Positions 1 through 5,643 of a stretch of 5,643 bases of DNA are shown piece by piece. Position numbers and translations under genes: made by a program. Under the pieces are notes generated by a model, which was given only the letters and a program-made list of their open reading frames with translations, was not told where the DNA came from and searched no databases. The DNA comes from Actinomycetes bacterium. Its GTDB lineage: Bacteria > Actinomycetota > Acidimicrobiia > Acidimicrobiales > Microtrichaceae. Location: the NCBI GenBank assembly GCA_023389745.1, contig JAEWED010000014.1, forward strand, positions 1 to 5,643. The letters are read 5' to 3'. Positions within the stretch are counted from its first letter, which is position 1, and the number at the start of each line of letters is the position of its first letter.

Positions 1-1020
1 GGGAAGTTCTTCGTCGGCATCACGCTCGGTGTCGGCTTCGCCGCCATCAACACCGGCAACAACCTCCTCTATCTCCTCCTCGGAATGCTCCTCGCGCTCA
101 TCATCGTGAGCGGCCTCATGAGCGAGCTCAGCCTGCGTGACTTGACCGTCGTTCGCCGGCTGCCGCTCCGCGCGCAGGTCGGCCGACCGCACCTCGTCGA
201 GATCGAGGTCTTCAACCACAAGGGCCGGGTGCCCTCCTATGCGATCGAGGTCGAAGACCTCCGCGCAGGGCAGCCGGCCGACAAGCGATGCTTCTTCCTC
301 AAGATCAGCCCGAAGAGCGCCCAGGTGGCCGCGTACCGGCGGACGCCGGCCAAGCGGGGTCGCGATCGTCACGTCGGCTTCCGGATCGCGACCAGGTTCC
401 CCTTCGGGCTCTTCGAGAAGTCACGAGAGGTCCCGGCCGAGGGTGAGCTCATCATCTATCCCGCGGTCGACCCGGTTCAGCTCCCCGCGCTCTCGGCCGG
501 CCGCCATGCGGGCGGAGACGCGTCGTACGGGCGCGGCCACGGCGACGACTACCTCGGCCTGAAGCTCCTCCGTGACGGCGAAGACCGACGCGACGTCCAC
601 TGGCGCAAGAGCGCCGCGGTCGGTCAGCTCGTCGCGCGCGAGCGCGCCCGCGAGGCCCGTCCGGACATCGTCCTTCCGCTCGACGTCGTCCGCCGAGACG
701 ACGCGAAGGAGGAGTGGTTCACGGGCTTCGAGCGCCGCATTCGGGACATCGCCTCGCGCGCGGTCGCGCACATCAAGCGAGGTGACGCCGTCACCGTCAA
801 GACCACCGCCACCGAGGCGGTCCGCGGCGATCGCTCGACGGGCGCAGACCGTGTCCTGCGCTTCCTGGCGCTCGTCGAATCGATCACGACGAGCGAGCTC
901 GCCGCACGCACGGCGAGCAAACAAGAAAGCCTCCCGCCGGCACCACGCGCGGCGACCCTGATGAAGCCGCCGGTCGTCGATCCGCCGGACCCCGCCCCGG
1001 CCAAGGGAGCGGCCGAATGA
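1..1020 (+). CDS. DUF58 family membrane protein, N-terminus off the window
   Basis: The frame is open from base 1 to the TGA at 1018-1020, giving 339 residues. The first ATG in the frame (base 85) lies inside a membrane helix, so the true start is upstream and probably only a few tens of residues are missing. Residues 3-16 and 22-42 form two hydrophobic segments around an INTGNNLLYLLLGM stretch typical of DUF58 proteins. The soluble part carries the family hallmark at about residues 178-205 (GHGDDYLGLKLLRDGEDRRD, then VHWRKSA with Trp201). The C-terminal 30 residues are Pro/Ala-rich and look disordered. DUF58 proteins have no established biochemical activity; they recur next to MoxR ATPases and transglutaminase-like membrane proteins and are thought to serve envelope functions. 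The stop overlaps the start of the TgpA-like gene, so the two are very likely one operon. Family assignment is firm; function is inferred only. Confidence 0.93.
   Translation, partial: GKFFVGITLGVGFAAINTGNNLLYLLLGMLLALIIVSGLMSELSLRDLTVVRRLPLRAQVGRPHLVEIEVFNHKGRVPSYAIEVEDLRAGQPADKRCFFLKISPKSAQVAAYRRTPAKRGRDRHVGFRIATRFPFGLFEKSREVPAEGELIIYPAVDPVQLPALSAGRHAGGDASYGRGHGDDYLGLKLLRDGEDRRDVHWRKSAAVGQLVARERAREARPDIVLPLDVVRRDDAKEEWFTGFERRIRDIASRAVAHIKRGDAVTVKTTATEAVRGDRSTGADRVLRFLALVESITTSELAARTASKQESLPPAPRAATLMKPPVVDPPDPAPAKGAAE
1003..1009 (+). promoter_or_regulatory. Shine-Dalgarno-like site for the TgpA-like gene
   Basis: AAGGGAG lies inside the last codons of the DUF58 gene and ends 7 bases before the ATG at 1017. 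It supports that ATG as the start. Together with the ATGA stop/start overlap, it suggests that ribosomes finishing DUF58 re-initiate on the downstream gene. Confidence 0.6.
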
Positions 1021-3200
1021 GGTTCGGGCTCGTCCACCGCATCATGACCGACGCGCTCGCCGCGCTCGGAGTCCTCGCGGTCGTGAACACCGCGTCGATG
1101 TCGTCATGGACGACGGGCTTCGTCGTCGCCGGGCTCGCGCTCGCGCTCGCGGTGCCCGAGTCGTGGCAGTCGAAGCCGGCCCTGCGTCATCTCGCGACGA
1201 TCGGCCCGCTCACGCTCTTCGCCGTGCAGGGCGTCCGCCTGCTTGCCGGCAGACCAGCGCTCGACGTGGCCGTCGAGTTCGCGGCGATCCTCCAGATCAT
1301 CCGCCTCGCGACGCGACGTGGCGCGGCGCACGATCAGCAGATCATCGTCCTGGCGCTGCTGCACTTCGTGGCGGGCACGGTCCTCGGTGGAGGTCTGTCC
1401 TACGGCATCTGCTTCGTCGGCTTCCTGATCGTCGCGCCGGGAGCGCTCGTCCTCAGTCATCTCCGTCGAGAGGTCGAGGGCAACTATCGCCAGGGCGCAC
1501 GCGACCGTACGGGCCTGCCCGTCGACGTGCCGCGCATCCTCCGGAGCCGGCGTGTCGTCGGACGCGGGTTCCTGGCGACGACCTGCCTGCTCTCGGTACC
1601 GATCTTCCTGTTCACGGCGGCGCTCTTCATCGTCTTCCCGCGCGTCGGTCTCTCGCTGCTCCTCCTGAACCACAAGAGCGGCGACCGGATGATCGGGTTC
1701 TCCGACAAGGTCGATCTCGGCGAGGTCGGCGCGATCCGCGACGTCCCGGCGCTCGCGCTCCGCTTCGACGTCGAGGACCTCCCCGAGCCGCGCCCGCAGA
1801 AGCTCACGCTCCGGCTGCGAGGGACCGCGTTCGACAGGTACGACGGCCGCCGGTGGGAGCGGACGCAGTCGAAGACACATCCGGCCGGCATGAAGAGCAC
1901 GGAGATCCTCGCGATCTCGCGCCTGCCCGACACGTCACGTGACCGCAAGATCACGATCGAGCTCGAGCCGATCGATCCCACGGTCGTCTTCCTTCCGCCG
2001 CGTACGGTCGCGCTGCAGCTCCGCACGCAGCAGCAGGCGATCGTCGGCGACCCGCTCGAGATCTCGAAGGGTCCCGAAGGGGAGGTGCGTTACTCGGGCG
2101 AGGGCGCCCACGGCCTCCGCTACGACGCCTTCATCGCCACGGACCGCGAGCCGATCACGGAGGCCCTCTCGGCGCAGGATCGACCGCGCTATCTCGAGCT
2201 TCCCCCGGATACCCCCGACCGCATCGCGCAGCTCGCGCACGAGTGGGCCGACGGGCAACCGACCAGCTACCTGAAGGCGAAGGCGATCGAGGAGCACCTC
2301 AAGCACGACTTCAAGTACCAGCTCGGCTCGCCCTCCGGTGGCAAGCCGCAGCCCGTCGACCACTTCCTCTTCGAGTCGAAGAAGGGCCACTGCGAGTTCT
2401 TCTCGACGGCGATGGCGATCATGCTGCGCGAGATCGGCATCCCTTCGCGCAACGTCACCGGGTTCGTCGGCGGGACGTACAACCGCTTCGGTCACTACTA
2501 CGCGGTCCGCCAGGGCGACGCGCACTCGTGGGTCGAGGCCTACCTCGACGATCCGATCAACGGGTGGGTGACGTTCGACCCGACACCGACGTCCGGGGCG
2601 CAGCCGCTGCAGGACACGTCGGGCGCCTGGGTGTACTTCCGCGACCTGCTCGAGGCGCTCTCGCAGCGGTGGAATCGCTACGTCATCGGCTACGACCTCA
2701 AGACGCAGGTCCGCATCTTCGAGGACATGAGCCGCCGCTACGAGCGCTTCCGCTCGCAGACCGGGGTGAATCGCGGCGCGATGGAGAAGGTGACACGGCC
2801 TACGGTGCTCGCCGGCGCGCTCCTGGTCCTCGCGCTCGGCGGGTACATCGTGTGGCGGCGTCGCCGGACGCCGAAGGCCGCCTCGCCGGACGCGCCGGAC
2901 AAGACACGTGTGGATCCGAAGCTCGAGGCGGCGACGGCGCTCTACCGCGCGCTCGAGCTCGCGCTCGTGACGCAGGGGATCCCTCGCCCGGCCTCGCTTC
3001 CGCCGCTCCGCCACGCCGAAGACCTCGTCACGCGGCAGCACCCGCTCGGCGACTCGGTCCTCGACCTGACGAACCGCTACCTCGAAGCGCGCTTCGGCGG
3101 CGCCCAGATCGACGAGAGCTCGCACCGGGAATACGAACGCCGCGTGAAGGAGATCCGCGCGTTCAAGCAGACCCCACCCGCCGCCGAAAGCGCCCCCTAG
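1017..3200 (+). CDS. tgpA: TgpA-type membrane transglutaminase-like protein (DUF3488 / transglutaminase core / DUF4129)
   Basis: Complete, 727 residues. Residues 11-210 contain about six hydrophobic segments (near 11-25, 32-47, 57-77, 80-98, 107-148 possibly as two, and 185-209). A region facing outside the cytoplasm follows, with family-typical stretches GFSDKVDLGEVGAIRD (227-242) and LRGTAFDRYDGRRW (267-280). The transglutaminase/protease-like core has an intact triad: Cys459 in GHCEFFSTAMA, His503 in DAHSWVEAYL and Asp521 in TFDPTP. A last membrane helix lies at about 596-614 and is followed by RRRR, which places the C-terminal DUF4129-like part (about 640-715, with ARFGG) in the cytoplasm. 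The best-known relative is Pseudomonas aeruginosa TgpA, an essential inner-membrane protein with a periplasmic transglutaminase-like domain; its substrate is not known to me. The ATG is chosen for the overlap with DUF58 and the AGGGAG upstream. No domain is missing and no residue of the triad is lost. Confidence 0.93.
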   Translation: MRFGLVHRIMTDALAALGVLAVVNTASMSSWTTGFVVAGLALALAVPESWQSKPALRHLATIGPLTLFAVQGVRLLAGRPALDVAVEFAAILQIIRLATRRGAAHDQQIIVLALLHFVAGTVLGGGLSYGICFVGFLIVAPGALVLSHLRREVEGNYRQGARDRTGLPVDVPRILRSRRVVGRGFLATTCLLSVPIFLFTAALFIVFPRVGLSLLLLNHKSGDRMIGFSDKVDLGEVGAIRDVPALALRFDVEDLPEPRPQKLTLRLRGTAFDRYDGRRWERTQSKTHPAGMKSTEILAISRLPDTSRDRKITIELEPIDPTVVFLPPRTVALQLRTQQQAIVGDPLEISKGPEGEVRYSGEGAHGLRYDAFIATDREPITEALSAQDRPRYLELPPDTPDRIAQLAHEWADGQPTSYLKAKAIEEHLKHDFKYQLGSPSGGKPQPVDHFLFESKKGHCEFFSTAMAIMLREIGIPSRNVTGFVGGTYNRFGHYYAVRQGDAHSWVEAYLDDPINGWVTFDPTPTSGAQPLQDTSGAWVYFRDLLEALSQRWNRYVIGYDLKTQVRIFEDMSRRYERFRSQTGVNRGAMEKVTRPTVLAGALLVLALGGYIVWRRRRTPKAASPDAPDKTRVDPKLEAATALYRALELALVTQGIPRPASLPPLRHAEDLVTRQHPLGDSVLDLTNRYLEARFGGAQIDESSHREYERRVKEIRAFKQTPPAAESAP

Positions 3201-3217
3201 GCCGCTTGGGGGCACCT

Positions 3218-3244
3218 CGCGTCGCTCGCAACGGCGAGCACGCG
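3218..3244 (+). terminator. strong hairpin 18 bases past the TgpA-like stop, possible terminator
   Basis: CGCGT/ACGCG and GCTCGC/GCGAGC form an 11-bp, nearly all G-C stem with one bulged C (3223) and an AACG loop. A smaller stem, GCCCCC (3192-3197) with GGGGGC (3208-3213), overlaps the stop codon just upstream. Neither is followed by a run of T, so intrinsic termination is uncertain. They could instead block 3' exonucleases or be extragenic repeats. Confidence 0.35.
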
Positions 3245-3254
3245 ATCGAGATTG

Positions 3255-3298
3255 GAACAGGGAGACAAGGGGACAGGGAGATTTTGCGCCCTGTCTCT
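3255..3298. repeat. purine-rich repeats with a 10-bp imperfect hairpin
   Basis: ACAGGGAGA occurs twice in direct orientation (3257-3265 and 3273-3281). The second copy also forms a stem: GGGGACAGGG (3269-3278) pairs with CCCTGTCTCT (3289-3298) over 10 pairs including two G-T wobbles, around a 10-base loop. The 13-base segment 3255-3267 reappears inverted at 3633-3645. This looks like a dispersed intergenic repeat rather than a gene part. The downstream bases are C/T-rich but lack a T run. Confidence 0.5.
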
Positions 3299-3327
3299 CT
3301 TCCCACCGGGCACCTCGTCGGGCCCTC

Positions 3328-3348
3328 AGGAATCGCTGCGCGATTCCT
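3328..3348. repeat. perfect 9-bp inverted repeat with 3-base loop
   Basis: AGGAATCGC (3328-3336) and GCGATTCCT (3340-3348) are exact reverse complements around TGC. The arms are mixed-sequence, not just G/C-rich, so chance formation is less likely than for other stems here. No T tract follows on either strand. A REP-like palindromic element or a small protein-binding site are both possible; the sequence does not decide between them. Confidence 0.55.
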
Positions 3349-3355
3349 TCGGAAA

Positions 3356-3499
3356 TTAGAATCTCACTTCCAGGCTCCACCGAATGGAGGCCCCGGAGCC
3401 TCGTGCCGAGCATCCGTCGCTGTCCAGGATCGTCATCTCGATGCAACCGGCAATGACGTGAGCACCGTGTGGATCCACCTCACAGGTCGCGAGCGAGAT
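3356..3499 (-). pseudogene. possible C-terminal remnant of an unidentified protein gene
   Basis: Between two in-frame stops on the minus strand is a 47-codon open segment ending at a TAA (3358-3356). Its translation reads like a natural protein end: TCEVDPHGAHVIAGCIEMT, then an acidic DSDGCS turn, and a final beta-type SIRWSLEVRF. Three cysteines are spaced as in small exported proteins. About 72% of its codons end in G or C by my count, which appears lower than in the flanking genes. It has no convincing start or ribosome binding site. A neighbouring minus-strand frame ending at 3480 (ANLNLARDL) meets it almost without a gap, as a frameshift would produce. I do not recognise the family. It may be chance open sequence, so this is a low-confidence call. 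Confidence 0.2.
3372..3401. repeat. 7-bp inverted repeat (AGGCTCC/GGAGCCT)
   Basis: AGGCTCC (3372-3378) pairs with GGAGCCT (3395-3401) around 16 bases. A competing smaller stem, CTCCA (3375-3379) with TGGAG (3385-3389), shares the left arm, so two alternative folds exist. It lies inside the possible gene remnant on the minus strand, so the pairing may be incidental. Confidence 0.3.
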
Positions 3500-3507
3500 T
3501 CAAATTT

Positions 3508-3545
3508 GCGAGCCGGCTTTCTCGTCCCCACGCAGACGTGGGACC
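3508..3545. repeat. dispersed hairpin unit, copy A
   Basis: This is one of two diverged copies of a roughly 40-base unit (the other is at 3740-3780). Both begin GCG, have a CCGGC within the first ten bases, and end CCCCA-NNNNN-ACGTGGGACC. In this copy CCCACG (3527-3532) and CGTGGG (3537-3542) form a perfect 6-bp stem with loop CAGA. It is 3 bases shorter than copy B in the segment before the hairpin. Confidence 0.45.
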
Positions 3546-3614
3546 CCTGCGCAGCGTTTTGGGAGCTGCCCACGAGGGTCCAGGTCGGAAGTGAAGCGTG
3601 GCCCTCACGCTCCC

Positions 3615-3645
3615 GGTCTCCGTCGGTCTCCGTGTCTCCCTGTTC
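3615..3645. repeat. 10-base tandem repeat running into the inverted 13-base motif
   Basis: GGTCTCCGTC (3615-3624) is followed directly by GGTCTCCGTG (3625-3634), differing only in the last base, and then by TGTCTCCCTGTTC (3633-3645). The latter is the exact reverse complement of 3255-3267. Read on the minus strand, the block continues past the 13 bases with GG and GAC as the 3255 copy does, so the two sites share more than the exact 13. Confidence 0.5.
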
Positions 3646-3671
3646 ATCTTCTCGAAGAGCGTCACAGACGG

Positions 3672-3691
3672 AGCGTCATGCAGCGTCATGC
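3672..3691. repeat. perfect 10-base tandem duplication (AGCGTCATGC x2)
   Basis: AGCGTCATGC occurs at 3672-3681 and again at 3682-3691 without spacer. A partial third copy, GAGCGTCA, precedes it at 3657-3664. The 10-base period is about one helical turn, which would suit repeated protein-binding sites, but replication slippage explains it equally well. Confidence 0.5.
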
Positions 3692-3739
3692 CCATCGGGC
3701 CCGCGGCGCAGTGCAAAGAGACCGTACGATGGCACACGC

Positions 3740-3780
3740 GCGTCCGGCCCTTGTCTTGATCCCCATGAGAACGTGGGACC
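3740..3780. repeat. dispersed hairpin unit, copy B
   Basis: This is the second copy of the unit at 3508-3545, in the same orientation and 235 bases away. Sixteen of the last 20 bases match. Its hairpin is CCCATG (3762-3767) with CGTGGG (3772-3777) and loop AGAA. Relative to copy A, one C-G pair has become T-G, so the stem survives despite the change. It sits just before the clpB-side hairpin at 3791. Confidence 0.45.
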
Positions 3781-3790
3781 TGGAAGAGTA

Positions 3791-3817
3791 ACGGCCTCCC
3801 TCCACGAAGGAGGCCGT
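3791..3817 (-). terminator. probable terminator of clpB, possibly bidirectional
   Basis: ACGGCCTCC (3791-3799) and GGAGGCCGT (3809-3817) are exact complements around a 9-base loop. On the minus strand the stem begins 23 bases past the clpB stop and is followed by TACTCTTCC, a weak T-containing tail. Position and strength suit an intrinsic terminator in a GC-rich genome. Being symmetrical, it could also stop leftover transcription from the TgpA side. Confidence 0.6.
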
Positions 3818-3840
3818 CGTCGTGCTCGCGAGGGAGAGGG

Positions 3841-5643
<1,803 letters not shown>

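Larger units (their letters stand above)
3201..3840. other. 640-base convergent intergenic region rich in hairpins and short repeats
   Basis: This gap separates the ends of the TgpA-like gene and clpB, which point at each other. No frame in it carries a recognisable protein with a start and ribosome binding site. It is less GC-rich than the genes, with AT-rich patches near 3351-3362 and 3500-3508. It contains the inverted repeats and duplications listed separately, plus an exact 10-bp palindrome GTGGATCCAC at 3469-3478 and an 8-bp palindrome CTGCGCAG at 3547-3554. A 17-base near repeat (14 of 17 matching) lies at 3241-3257 and 3488-3504. An exact 10-base repeat GGGCACCTCG lies at 3210-3219 and 3308-3317. 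A gap this long between convergent genes is more than terminators alone need, so accumulated repeats or gene remnants are the likely content. Confidence 0.7.

Noticed and set aside
1935..3446. Long antisense open frame (503 codons) opposite the TgpA-like gene
   Set aside because: It is Arg/Glu-rich with no recognisable motif and lies opposite a complete gene with intact domains. Long antisense frames are expected with G/C-ending codons.
3385..3462. 25-codon plus-strand frame (ATG at 3385) as a small protein
   Set aside because: There is no ribosome binding site, it has no protein-like pattern, and it overlaps the hairpin at 3372-3401.
3480..3737. 85-codon minus-strand frame in the gap
   Set aside because: Its only early start is a GTG without a Shine-Dalgarno site, and it runs through the tandem and inverted repeats, so much of its sequence is translated repeat. 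Kept only as a possible part of the remnant discussed at 3356-3499.
3201..3840. CRISPR array, tRNA or known riboswitch in the gap
   Set aside because: Repeats are too few and irregularly spaced for CRISPR, no cloverleaf with a T-loop motif is visible, and nothing matches a riboswitch core. The gap also lies downstream of both flanking genes, where a leader element would not be expected.

Overview
This GC-rich window carries three protein-coding genes and one unusually structured intergenic region. The proteins are ordinary bacterial housekeeping or envelope types. Codon use is strongly G/C-ending, and long antisense shadow frames are common, as expected at this base composition. The DUF58-TgpA pair and the ClpB sequence would fit a high-GC Gram-negative such as a myxobacterial or other former 'deltaproteobacterial' lineage. 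That placement is a weak inference; no marker in the window fixes the taxon.

Layout. Positions 1-1020 (+) hold a DUF58 protein whose extreme N-terminus lies off the left edge. Its stop overlaps the start of the next gene (ATGA, 1017-1020). Positions 1017-3200 (+) encode a complete 727-residue membrane-anchored transglutaminase of the TgpA type (DUF3488 membrane part, transglutaminase core with intact Cys459/His503/Asp521, C-terminal DUF4129 part). Positions 3201-3840 form a 640-base gap between convergent genes. Positions 3841-5643 (-) are the C-terminal 600 residues of the disaggregase ClpB, beginning at the Walker B motif of the first ATPase domain; the rest of the gene lies off the right edge.

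How the genes work together. DUF58 and TgpA are commonly found together, usually behind a MoxR-family AAA+ ATPase, so a moxR gene just left of the window is the obvious prediction. The overlap and the Shine-Dalgarno-like AGGGAG imply translational coupling. ClpB is a separate, convergently transcribed protein-quality-control gene with a hairpin just past its stop.

The part worth a second look is the gap at 3201-3840. It holds many inverted repeats, some of them strong: a bulged 11-bp stem at 3218-3244, a perfect 9-bp stem with a 3-base loop at 3328-3348, and a 9-bp stem at 3791-3817. A 13-base motif occurs in opposite orientations 390 bases apart. Two diverged copies of a roughly 40-base unit each contain a 6-bp hairpin, and one pair differs only as C-G versus T-G. 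There are two 10-base tandem duplications, and a short minus-strand open segment that reads like the C-terminus of a secreted or beta-rich protein. I read this as an island of dispersed intergenic repeats plus possible gene debris. I found no convincing new functional system in the window.
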